Of a stretch of 64,000 nt of DNA, positions 9,503 through 17,100 are shown one piece after another. The position numbers and the translations under genes were made by a program. Source of the stretch: CAMDPA01 sp963825625 (lineage in GTDB: Bacteria; Pseudomonadota; Alphaproteobacteria; Rhizobiales; Hyphomicrobiaceae). Under the pieces are notes generated by a model. It worked only from the letters and a program-made list of their open reading frames with translations, searched no databases and had not been told where the DNA came from. Position 1 is the stretch's first letter; every line of letters begins with the position of its first letter. The stretch is taken from the NCBI GenBank assembly GCA_963825625.1, contig CAWGUF010000002.1:1-64000 (forward strand). The letters run 5' to 3'.

Positions 9503-9642
9503 TGGATTTCAGTTGCACCACTCTTGCCGACCAATGCGACTGGCGGAGGTGTGGAACCGGCCAGCTAACCACTGGATGCAGATCGGGGCTGACAGGCTGT
9601 ATCGCGAACATTGGAAGACCCGTAGGCTGATGCTCTCATGGG

Positions 9643-9672
9643 GTCAAACGAACGCGATTTCGGTTCGGATCA
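9643..9672 (-). promoter_or_regulatory. predicted RpoE promoter of rpoE-chrR
   Basis: On the minus strand TGATCC (9667-9672), an 18-base spacer ending in CG, then TTTGAC (9643-9648). The TGATC -35 element and the CGT-containing -10 region resemble known RpoE-ChrR promoters. The leader to the rpoE ATG is about 140 bases. Confidence 0.65.
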
Positions 9673-9988
9673 TTGAATAGCATATCTGTTTGTCAGGTCT
9701 GCGCCAACCATCGTTCTTAACAGCAATACCTACGCGGCAGTCACCGCACCAAGGACTTCGTGCTGGCTGCGGCCTCCCAGCAGGCGCCAAGCGAAGCGGA
9801 CAGAGCAGACTGCGGAAATCTAGGGAGGACATCGCAGTTATTTGGTCACGAAGCCTGCCCCAAATAGAGGCGTGTGAAGGCTGGAACAACAGCACACGAC
9901 ATAAAAGAAATCGATGTTCGTGGCCTCCAAAAGAACGACCCGGCGGGATTTCTCCAGCCGGGCCGAACCGCTCATGACTACCCGAGAA

Positions 9989-10471
9989 TTAAGACTTCGG
10001 GAGAACAACCGTATCGATAATGTGGATGACGCCGTTTGACGCCTCGACGTCAGCCGTCTCAACCTTCGCGTTGTCGATCATTACGCCGTTTGTGGCATCC
10101 ACTGAGAGCTTGGTGCCCTCGACGGAAGCGACTGACGCCTTCTGTCCAGCAATGTCCTTCGACATGATCTTGCCCGGCACGACGTGGTACGTGAGGATTT
10201 TCACGAGCTGTGCCTTGTTCTCCGGCTTCAGAAGGCCCTCGACTGTCCCCTTCGGCAGCTTGGCGAACGCCTCATCGGTCGGGGCGAAAACCGTGAAAGG
10301 TCCCTTGCCTTTCAGGGTCTCGACGAGCCCGGCAGCCTTAACTGCCGCCACCAGCGTAGTGAACTTGCCGGCGCCGGCTGCCACATCTACGATGTCCTTC
10401 GACTCAGCGCGAGCCGACGACAGCGGCAAAGCCATGACAGCAGCGACCAGCGCCATTTTCAGAAACTTCAT
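9989..10471 (-). CDS. secreted fasciclin-domain protein (first copy)
   Basis: A 160-residue protein with a signal peptide (MKFLKMALVAAVMALPLSSARA) and one complete fasciclin (FAS1) domain. Marks are FTTLVAAVKAAGLVETLKG, the H1 motif GPFTVFAPTDEAFAKLP, LTYHVVPGK, and the H2 end SNGVIHIIDTVVLPKS. Bacterial FAS1 proteins are periplasmic or secreted adhesion-like proteins; in alphaproteobacteria they often accompany rpoE-chrR. The start has GGGAG upstream. It is a close paralogue of the protein at 14490. No well-spaced TGATC promoter was found; a TGATCA-N17-TTCAGC on the minus strand near 10594-10623 is a weak candidate. Confidence 0.9.
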   Translation of the reverse strand: MKFLKMALVAAVMALPLSSARAESKDIVDVAAGAGKFTTLVAAVKAAGLVETLKGKGPFTVFAPTDEAFAKLPKGTVEGLLKPENKAQLVKILTYHVVPGKIMSKDIAGQKASVASVEGTKLSVDATNGVMIDNAKVETADVEASNGVIHIIDTVVLPKS

Positions 10472-10861
10472 GATTATCTCCCATAGGAAGCTTAGAACTG
10501 GTTAGGAGGAATCGCGTCAAATTCGACGCATTCACCCGGCGTTTGCGTGTCGGCGCCGATGCGTGACGACCGATACCAAACACAACGACACGCGCTGAAC
10601 TTTGGATTGGCGGAATTGATCACAAAGATGTTTCGAGAAGTGGGTGATCCAGCATAATACTGCCGCATTCTAATTCGAGGCTGGCAAGCTAGTAACTGCG
10701 CGCGAAATCCACTCTTTACGACCTGAACTGGCGAAACGGGATTGGGGATTACAGGATCGCCAAGGCTGACCGACCGCGTGTGAGGCCGTGTCGAGAATAA
10801 CAAATATTTGCAGCCCTTGGAAAGCGCAGGCAGAGCCCCAAAAGCCATGAGTTGGCGCCGT

Positions 10862-11383
10862 TCAAGGTGCCTGCAGTGTCATTCTCTCTTGGACTCTTAT
10901 ACAAACTGGCATGGCGATTGCCCACATCGCCCCGATGGCCAGCAATCCCATCCAGGGCGGTTCGGCCAATTGCAGCGCGCCAATTCGCATGGCCGCCCAA
11001 TATGATAATGGTCCCATGACCGCGCCAAGGACAGATGCAAGGATGGGCCTGCCCCGAAGCCATGCCAGCGAAGGCCCTACTATTGTGGCGAATGCCATCC
11101 AAAGGGCGACGATCCAGATCGGCGCGATCGACGAAAATGGTCCAGGCGACGCATACGCAATGAGCCCGCTAAACACGACAATACTTTCTGCAAGAAAACC
11201 ATAAAAACCAAGCAACGCCGACAATGCCGCCAATGATAAGCGATCTCCCCGGCACAACAGATGCAGACCAAGAATCAGCAGGCATGTCAGTGTTCCAACG
11301 TAAGATAGTCCGCTTAGCGAACCATATGCGCACGCCAGCCATCCAATCTGAAACCCGGCGGCGCTGAGAATTGCAATCGTCAC
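10862..11383 (-). CDS. DUF2878 family membrane protein
   Basis: A 173-residue, very hydrophobic protein with about five or six membrane segments; I recognise it as DUF2878 by size, topology and the AEPPWMGLLA motif near the end. DUF2878 genes usually sit in cfa/DUF1365/DUF2878 clusters under an ECF sigma factor. Here the cfa and DUF1365 partners are missing from the window. The start is GTG at 11383. Its function is unknown; an inner-membrane role in lipid or stress metabolism is only suggested by the usual neighbours. Confidence 0.65.
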   Translation of the reverse strand: MTIAILSAAGFQIGWLACAYGSLSGLSYVGTLTCLLILGLHLLCRGDRLSLAALSALLGFYGFLAESIVVFSGLIAYASPGPFSSIAPIWIVALWMAFATIVGPSLAWLRGRPILASVLGAVMGPLSYWAAMRIGALQLAEPPWMGLLAIGAMWAIAMPVCIRVQERMTLQAP

Positions 11384-12219
11384 GCAAAAACCATTTCACT
11401 TGTCGCGGGGTAGCAGCATCTTGGTTGCTTGTGAAGTTTCGACGAATTCCAGGCTTCGGGCCGCATCCGCATGTTATTGGAATTAAGTATCAAGGATCGC
11501 CTCCTTATGCTTGAATGAACTACTGCCGTCATCTCCAGTCCAGTCATCTGACGACAACATAATTTCGGTAGAACAAATCATCGTGGCCCGTTTGAAAGCC
11601 TTGATTCTCGGTATTCGGAGCTGCGTCATGAACGAACTCTCTGCGGATATCGACGCAAATGACGCCGGCAATCTCCACTACCGACGAATCGTTTCAACCC
11701 GCATCCGCCTGGCTACTCAGGCCGAGCCACTTGAGTACGGCTGACTGCACCGTGAGCAACACGGCCACACGTACTATAAGGTTAGGTGCGGAAACACTCG
11801 TGTTTTTTGTTGACAATGTATTTACGGTCTTCATGCCGCGCCGGATCACCAAGTCGATGGGGCTACGACGTCCGACGAACTCAAGCGCTGGTATTTTCTA
11901 TATAAAACAAGTAATTGACCGCCTGAGACCAGTTGGTTGCGGGCCGCCAGACCCAGATGCCATTGCCCTTGGCGGGTCCAGACACGAGTATGGCTTGAGG
12001 GAGCGTTTAAGGATTGCAGACCGTCCAACGAGATGGTGCGACGCGCAGCGTCGAAGAGGGCCAAAGCACGAAGTCGCTGCGCTCCAGCCCGCTGCGCGGG
12101 GGCTCGCGGCCACGCTCAGCGTATTTCGGCGAGGACGTAACCATTTGAGATGAAGGCGATATCGGCGTCGGCAAGGCGGCCCTGAGATCGAGGCGTTCAA
12201 CCTCACCAGGAGACGTCTC
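11384..12219. other. gene-poor stretch with IS debris
   Basis: About 830 bases. A plus-strand frame at 11511-11744 and a minus-strand frame at 12007-12411 are open but show no family pattern and overlap other frames. AT-rich words around 11790-11900 suggest a former promoter region. I see no supported gene. Confidence 0.4.
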
Positions 12220-12567
12220 ATGACCGACTGCCCTTACACTCCTCGCCCTGTCACTACCCTGCGTCAGCGCATGATCGAGGACATGGCTGCGCGCAATCTC
12301 AACCGCCACACACAGCGCAGCCATATCTCCAGCTGCAAACGGTTCGCGGCCTACCTTAAGCGCTCGCCCGATACAGCGACGGCCGACGAAGTACGCCTGT
12401 TCCAATTGCATCTGATCGAGAGCGGGGCTTCCATCGGCAACCGGTTGCTTTCAGATCTACTTCGTCGGTCAGGAGTGGACCCTATTGGCGGGGAGCGCTA
12501 CCGATGTGAGACATCGTGGCAGAATACAACAATGACGTTGCCAGGATGGCACCCGCGACGAAATTAG
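12220..12567 (+). pseudogene. tyrosine recombinase, N-terminal fragment
   Basis: The first ~75 residues are the SAM-like core-binding domain of a phage-type integrase (LRQRMIEDMAARNLNRHTQ, YLKRSPDTATADEVRLFQLH, LIESGASI). After GASI the sequence loses all similarity and ends 40 codons later; the whole catalytic domain with the Arg-His-Arg-Tyr set is missing. Such recombinases often precede IS91-type transposases in rhizobia. The start ATG at 12220 follows AGGAGACGTCTC. It has been cut by a later insertion or deletion at about 12450. Confidence 0.75.
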
Positions 12568-12711
12568 TTCGAAAACAAGGCTGTTCAAAGCATCATTTCA
12601 TGCGCTTCCGGGTCCAAAAAGATCTTGGGGAGGATGAGCGCTGGAACGAGGCCTGAGCACCCCAAATTCGGCCCCCATTTATGGTGTTATCAAGACTGAG
12701 CAGTCGGGATC

Positions 12712-13368
12712 TTGGGGCGACGAAATCTTGGGCGGTCACACTGCGCGCCGGAAGTGCTGGATCTGCTGCGTAAACTGCGCTGCGACTTCATCCTCGGCCT
12801 GTCGCGCAACACGACGCTCGATGCGCTCGCCGCACCCTGGCGCGACCAGTGCCAGTGGCGCTGGAGGCCGAGCCTTGGTCGTGTGCGCCGCTTCCATCAG
12901 TTCAATTACGCAGCCGGCTCATGGTCACGACAGGAAAAGGTGATCGCCCGCGTCGAGGCGACCGCGATGGGCACCGATGCGCGCTTCATCGTCACCAACC
13001 TCGATGGGCGCGCCAAGCACCTCTACGAGAAGGTCTACTGTCAGCGCGGCACGGCCGAGAACCAGATCAAGGACATGAAGCGCGACACGCGCTCCGACAA
13101 GACCGCCTGCTCGCGCTGGCAGGCCAACCAGTTCCGCCTGTTCCTGCACATGGGCGCCTACTGGCTGCTGCATTCACTGCGTATGGCCGCGCCCAAGAAG
13201 TCGCGCTGGCGCGGCGCCACGTTCGCGACCATTCGCTGCGTGTTCGTCAAGATCGCTATCCGCGTCGACGAGACAAAGCGCCAGATCAAGCTCGCCTTCC
13301 CGCGACATCTGCCGCACGCCGATGCCCTGGGACTCATCACCGGTCGGCTCACCGCACAAGGTCCGTGA
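12712..13368 (+). pseudogene. IS1380-family transposase, C-terminal half
   Basis: About 200 residues of a DDE transposase of the IS1380 group; real similarity begins near codon 13 (LDLLRKLRCDFILGLSRN). The C-terminal catalytic segment is present: FIVTNLDG, YCQRGTAENQIKDMKRDT with the catalytic Glu, and SDKTACSRWQANQFRLFLH. The N-terminal half with the first two catalytic Asp is absent, so it cannot transpose. The right end of the element probably lies at about 13520, where CTAGCCCATTC reads inward on the minus strand, directly against the stop codon of the next gene. Confidence 0.85.
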
Positions 13369-13518
13369 CCGGCGCGGCAGGTGCCGCCAGAGCCCGCCAT
13401 CGACAACCCCAAGCGCGTCCCAAAGCGTCCTGCAGAACGCCCCGCCGTCAACCCGGCCGCCGCCGCCTGCCCGCGCCCGATCAGATGCCAAACGGCTGAC
13501 CATGGCGAATAGAATGGG

Positions 13519-14169
13519 CTAGAACGGACATCTTACGATGACCGGCTTCTCACGACCGAAGCGGTCAGCCGAGATGCGCTCGGTGATGAAGTCGGCCACG
13601 TCAGCCCTGGACACGATGCCGTTGCGCCAGGAGTTGGGCTCGGTCAGAACGCGGTAGGCGCCGCTCTTCCGCCCACTGGTGAGCACGCCAGGTCGAACGA
13701 TCAGCCAGTCAAGATCGCTCGCTTCGATCAGGCGCTCCTGCTCGGATTTGTCATCATAGGCGCGCCCTAAGACGAGGGTGAAAGGGAGGCGCTGCAGCAG
13801 GTTGATACTTGCGTTGCTGTCACCAGCCCCGAAGCCCGTTACGGCAACGAGCTTCTTGACATTGGCCGCTGACATAGCCGGCAGAAGCAACCGCGTTGCC
13901 GCCGAGAACAGGGTGACGGATTTAGTGATGAGATCGAGGGACGCGGGCACGCCGAGCGCTTGGACCACGACGTCGATGCCCTCAAGCGCCCGGACAACGT
14001 CATCAGGCGCGAGCGCATCGCCCTTGAATGCCTCGATGCGTCCGGCGTGGTCAGGCTGCGCCGCGCCACTGCGTGACATGGCCCGTACACGGTGGCCTCG
14101 CAAGACGGCTGCTTCGGTCACCGCTTGGCCAATGCCGCGACTGGCGCCGATGACAAGAATGTGAGCCAT
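13519..14169 (-). CDS. NAD(P)-binding oxidoreductase (NmrA/BVR-B type)
   Basis: A 216-residue atypical short-chain dehydrogenase of the NAD(P)H-binding/NmrA type. It has a Rossmann motif HILVIGASRGIGQA at the N-terminus, VVVQALGVP, a KLVAVTGFGAG strand and DLDWLIVRPGVLTSG. It lacks the YxxxK catalytic pair of true SDRs, as usual in this group, so a reductase or redox-sensing role is inferred. A well-spaced TGATCT-N18-TTCAGC promoter ends about 30 bases before the ATG, placing it in the predicted RpoE regulon. Its stop codon abuts the truncated IS1380 element, so the downstream operon partner may have been lost. Confidence 0.88.
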   Translation of the reverse strand: MAHILVIGASRGIGQAVTEAAVLRGHRVRAMSRSGAAQPDHAGRIEAFKGDALAPDDVVRALEGIDVVVQALGVPASLDLITKSVTLFSAATRLLLPAMSAANVKKLVAVTGFGAGDSNASINLLQRLPFTLVLGRAYDDKSEQERLIEASDLDWLIVRPGVLTSGRKSGAYRVLTEPNSWRNGIVSRADVADFITERISADRFGREKPVIVRCPF

Positions 14170-14200
14170 TGAATTCCTACCAAGTCTGACATGCCCATTA

Positions 14201-14230
14201 GCTGAACGCTCGAGAAGCCATTCGAGATCA
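14201..14230 (-). promoter_or_regulatory. predicted RpoE promoter of the NmrA-like gene
   Basis: Minus strand TGATCT (14225-14230), 18-base spacer ending in CG, then TTCAGC (14201-14206). It lies about 30 bases upstream of the ATG at 14169. Confidence 0.65.
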
Positions 14231-14392
14231 TGACTGCCAAGTCGAACAACCAGCCTTACGCGTGTTCATGCGGTGTCGTCAGCACCAACCACTGGAGCCA
14301 TTTCAGCGGCGGTGTCCCTTGGCTGGACGTCGTGATCTACTGTCGCAACTACTCCTTAGAACGAGCGCGGCGCGCGTTTCGAACGGCAGGGG

Positions 14393-14422
14393 TGATCTGC
14401 GACCACTCACCAATCGTTAACA
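14393..14422 (+). promoter_or_regulatory. predicted RpoE promoter of the second fasciclin gene
   Basis: Plus strand TGATCT (14393-14398), 18-base spacer ending in CG, then TTAACA (14417-14422), about 70 bases before the ATG at 14490. Confidence 0.65.
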
Positions 14423-14489
14423 TAATGAACGCGCTACAGAGATTGCAGCGTGCAAAATGAGCGGTGACGATAGAAGAAGGAATGACCCC

Positions 14490-14999
14490 ATGCTGCGACT
14501 GAAATCGACAATTACCAGCGCCGTTGTGATGGCTGGCTTGCTGGCAGCGAGCGCGCCGGCCCGCGCGGCCGATGACATCGTCGATACGGCGGTCAAGGCC
14601 GGATCGTTCAACACTCTCGTTGCCGCCGTGAAGGCGGCCGGTCTCGTCGATACGCTGAAAGGCAAAGGTCCCTTCACGGTATTTGCGCCAACCGACGAAG
14701 CGTTCGCCAAGTTGCCGAAGGGCACCTTGGAGTCGCTGCTGAAGCCTGAGAACAAGAAGAAGCTGACCTCGATCCTGACCTACCACGTCTTGCCCGGCCG
14801 CTATGATGCTAAGCGCATCACCGGCGCCAAGGCGAAGCAGTTCGGCATCAAGTCGGTTCAAGGCTCCAACGTCGAAGTGGATATCAGAAAGGGCGTGAAG
14901 GTCTCCGGCGCCAATGTGGTGACAACCGATGTCATTGCGTCGAATGGCGTCATCCACGTGATCGATGCCGTGATCATGCCGCCGAAGAAGAAGCACTGA
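14490..14999 (+). CDS. secreted fasciclin-domain protein (second copy)
   Basis: A 169-residue protein with a signal peptide (ATSAVVMAGLLAASAPARA-like, cut after ARA) and one FAS1 domain: FNTLVAAVKAAGLVDTLKG, GPFTVFAPTDEAFAKLP, LTYHVLPGRYDAKRI, SNGVIHVIDAVIMPPKK. The core is nearly the same as in the 9989-10471 protein, so the two are paralogues on either side of IS debris. I use the ATG at 14490 because AAGAAGGA lies 9-10 bases upstream; the frame is also open from an ATG at 14457. A predicted RpoE promoter precedes it. Likely periplasmic; the exact role in stress is unknown. Confidence 0.9.
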   Translation: MLRLKSTITSAVVMAGLLAASAPARAADDIVDTAVKAGSFNTLVAAVKAAGLVDTLKGKGPFTVFAPTDEAFAKLPKGTLESLLKPENKKKLTSILTYHVLPGRYDAKRITGAKAKQFGIKSVQGSNVEVDIRKGVKVSGANVVTTDVIASNGVIHVIDAVIMPPKKKH

Positions 15000-15265
15000 C
15001 GCGGCTTGGTGAAGCTATAATGAGGAGCGAGTTCGCACCGCAACCTCAAGGCCGCGAGATGCATGCGTCTCGCGGCACGCCTGCTGGAGCGAGACGTTTG
15101 CAGTTCTTCGACCTGCATTGGCGAACCAAGTGTTGCATCGTACCACCACGACGATGACTGACGCTTCGCCGGCGCGAGGTCGCCGTCAATGCAGCGGCAG
15201 GTCTCAACCACTCGTAGCGTGCCGCCGATCGGCCATAGAACGTCTGACCAGATGGGATCGCAACC

Positions 15266-15937
15266 ATGCGCAATAAGCGCAGAGTGCTCATTTGGGCCAT
15301 CCTGGGCCTCGCCGCCGTCGTGGCGACCGCTGGCGCAGCAGTTGGTCCGCTGATGAGTAAGGTAGAGCAACCGAGCTATTCAGTTAGCCGAACAGACGGT
15401 GCAATCGAGATCCGCCAATATGGACCTTTGATCGCGGCTGAGGTCGAGGTCGGCGGGGAGCGGTCGGTCGCAATCAACGAAGGTTTCCGGCTGATCGCCG
15501 CCTACATCTTCGGCGCCAATAAGCCAAATGCGAAGATCGCCATGACGGCTCCGGTCGAACAACGAGCCAAGCAGACGATTGCCATGACGGCGCCGGTCAC
15601 ACAGGAATCTCGCGATAATGGCTGGACTGTGCAATTCATCATGCCCGGGAGCTGGACCATGGAGACGCTGCCCACTCCAACCGATGGTCGCATCAAACTC
15701 GTCCCTGTGCCAGGAAAGAAAATGCTCGCAATCCGCTTTTCGGGAACTGCGAATGACACGTTGATCGCGGCCAAGACCTCCGACCTCAGAAAGTACGCCG
15801 CCGACCACCGGCTGCCTGTCACTGGTGAACCCGTTCTCGCATTCTACAATCCGCCGTGGACGCTACCCTTCTTCCGGCGCAACGAGATCATGCTGGAACT
15901 CCAGCCGGCACAACCTCGCGAGGGGCGAACGGGTTGA
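15266..15937 (+). CDS. SOUL-family heme-binding protein
   Basis: A 223-residue protein with an N-terminal membrane anchor or signal (LIWAILGLAAVVATAGAAVG) followed by a SOUL/HBP domain. Marks are EQPSYSVSRTDGAIEIRQYG, GFRLIAAYIFGANK, two copies of IAMTAPV (PNAKIAMTAPVEQ and TIAMTAPVTQ), VQFIMPGSW and AIRFSGTAND. SOUL proteins bind heme or tetrapyrroles. In this setting, removal of a free photosensitiser is an attractive but unproved role. The gene is followed 5 bases later by the DUF1499 gene, so the two form an operon. No TGATC promoter was found upstream. Confidence 0.9.
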   Translation: MRNKRRVLIWAILGLAAVVATAGAAVGPLMSKVEQPSYSVSRTDGAIEIRQYGPLIAAEVEVGGERSVAINEGFRLIAAYIFGANKPNAKIAMTAPVEQRAKQTIAMTAPVTQESRDNGWTVQFIMPGSWTMETLPTPTDGRIKLVPVPGKKMLAIRFSGTANDTLIAAKTSDLRKYAADHRLPVTGEPVLAFYNPPWTLPFFRRNEIMLELQPAQPREGRTG

Positions 15938-15942
15938 AGGGG

Positions 15943-16452
15943 ATGTCTGCGATCATCGTTTTGGCTGTCATCGCGCTCGCGATGAGTTCGGCATGGATCT
16001 TGGTTGGGCCGAAACGATTGTGGTCCATGATCGGACAGGCCGATCTAGGTCCGGTTGATTTCAGAACGCTCGAGAGACGAAAGAGCCCAAACGATTCACT
16101 CGCGTGTCCGCCGGACTTCTGCCAAGCCAATAGCGATCTCGTTCCTCCAACCTTCACGGTGAACGCCCAAGACTTGCGTGCCGCCATGGCCAAGGTAATA
16201 GCCTCGGAGCCGAATATCACAACTGCTCAGATCGATGATGTTGCTCTTGTCGATCGATACGTTCAGAGAACTGCTGTCCTGCAGTTTCCGGACACGATCG
16301 TGGTGCGTTACGTCGACCTTGGGGTGGGCGAACGGAGCACGCTCGCAATCTATTCCCGATCGCAACTCGGCTACAGCGACTTGGGTGCAAACAGAGCCCG
16401 CATTGCACGCTGGCTCGACAAGCTCGAAAAGCTCGCACCCGCGCTGAAATAG
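15943..16452 (+). CDS. DUF1499 family protein
   Basis: A 169-residue protein: one N-terminal membrane segment (IIVLAVIALAMSSAWILVG), then a DUF1499 domain. Visible are the conserved N-terminal block FRTLERRKSPNDSLACPPDFC, VDRYVQRTAVLQFPD, and the closing SQLGYSDLGANRARIARWL. The ATG at 15943 has AAGGGG upstream and lies 5 bases after the SOUL stop, so the genes are co-transcribed. DUF1499 proteins are found with photo-oxidative stress genes and have no known biochemical function. Confidence 0.85.
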   Translation: MSAIIVLAVIALAMSSAWILVGPKRLWSMIGQADLGPVDFRTLERRKSPNDSLACPPDFCQANSDLVPPTFTVNAQDLRAAMAKVIASEPNITTAQIDDVALVDRYVQRTAVLQFPDTIVVRYVDLGVGERSTLAIYSRSQLGYSDLGANRARIARWLDKLEKLAPALK

Positions 16453-16665
16453 GTTTCCGCCATTTGTCTAAAAAGAAGTCGCGCGGCATGGTGTAAATCA
16501 GTGCGGGATGACGTCTGGACCAATCTGCGCTGCCATCATCATCGGCGGCCCGGTCGATGACCGGACAATGAACCGCCAGACGGTCCTGCCCCGCTCTCTA
16601 TCGACACTGGGCGCCCACCGGTTCTGCGCGTCGGGACGGGCGTGCAGTCATTCTGCTTACGGCTG
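16453..16665. other. intergenic between convergent operons
   Basis: The plus-strand SOUL-DUF1499 operon meets the minus-strand photolyase operon here. No clear terminator hairpin with a T-run was seen. Confidence 0.3.
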
Positions 16666-17100
16666 TTAAGGCCTGTTTCGACGCATCTCGTCCCGCCGCA
16701 TCGGCATGGCATCGATGGTGCCGAACAAGGTTCTTGTGCCGATGGTACTTGATCTCGTGAGCTTGGTGCCGCCATCCTTGCCCAAAAGAACCACGCGAAA
16801 ACCAGAGCCTTCAGCACCGAACCGTGAGCGAAGCTGGCTGGCCGTCAATCCAGGCCCTGGGCCAAGCTCCGCCTGGACCGTGTCGCCGATGACCCAGACG
16901 ATGACAATGTCTCGCTCGGCAAGACCGGAGCGGCTCCCGTCAAATATCCGTCGCTGTTCGACGAGTGCGGAATCGCTTCCGGCACCTGCGAAGACGACGA
17001 CAGGCCGATACGTCCAGCGGTAGACCGACATCGCTTCGGCAGGCACCGTGGCAGATATTGCGGCCAATGCTCCGAGGGTAAAGGACACGGCTCTATTCAC
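16666..17100 (-). CDS. DUF4174 family exported protein
   Basis: A 144-residue protein with a signal peptide (VNRAVSFTLGALAAISATV, cut near AEA) and a DUF4174 domain: YRPVVVFAGAG, QRRIFDGSRSGLAERDIVI, LRSRFGAEGSGFRVVLLGK and the closing LFGTIDAMPMRRDEMRR. This domain has a thioredoxin-like look without a CxxC pair. I choose the GTG at 17100: AAGGAGGCGAG lies upstream and GTGA overlaps the stop of the photolyase gene, so translation is coupled. It is the last gene of the DUF3429-photolyase operon. A role as an exported stress protein is inferred from context. Confidence 0.85.
   Translation of the reverse strand: MNRAVSFTLGALAAISATVPAEAMSVYRWTYRPVVVFAGAGSDSALVEQRRIFDGSRSGLAERDIVIVWVIGDTVQAELGPGPGLTASQLRSRFGAEGSGFRVVLLGKDGGTKLTRSSTIGTRTLFGTIDAMPMRRDEMRRNRP

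Noticed and set aside
10594..10674. TGATCC at 10645 (plus) and TGATCA near 10623 (minus) as further RpoE promoters
   Set aside because: The plus site has no gene downstream on that strand and its spacer ends in AT. The minus site needs a 17-base spacer. Kept only as a weak remark for fasciclin 1.
14230..14460. 76-codon plus-strand frame before fasciclin 2
   Set aside because: It overlaps the predicted promoter, has no ribosome site and shows no family pattern.
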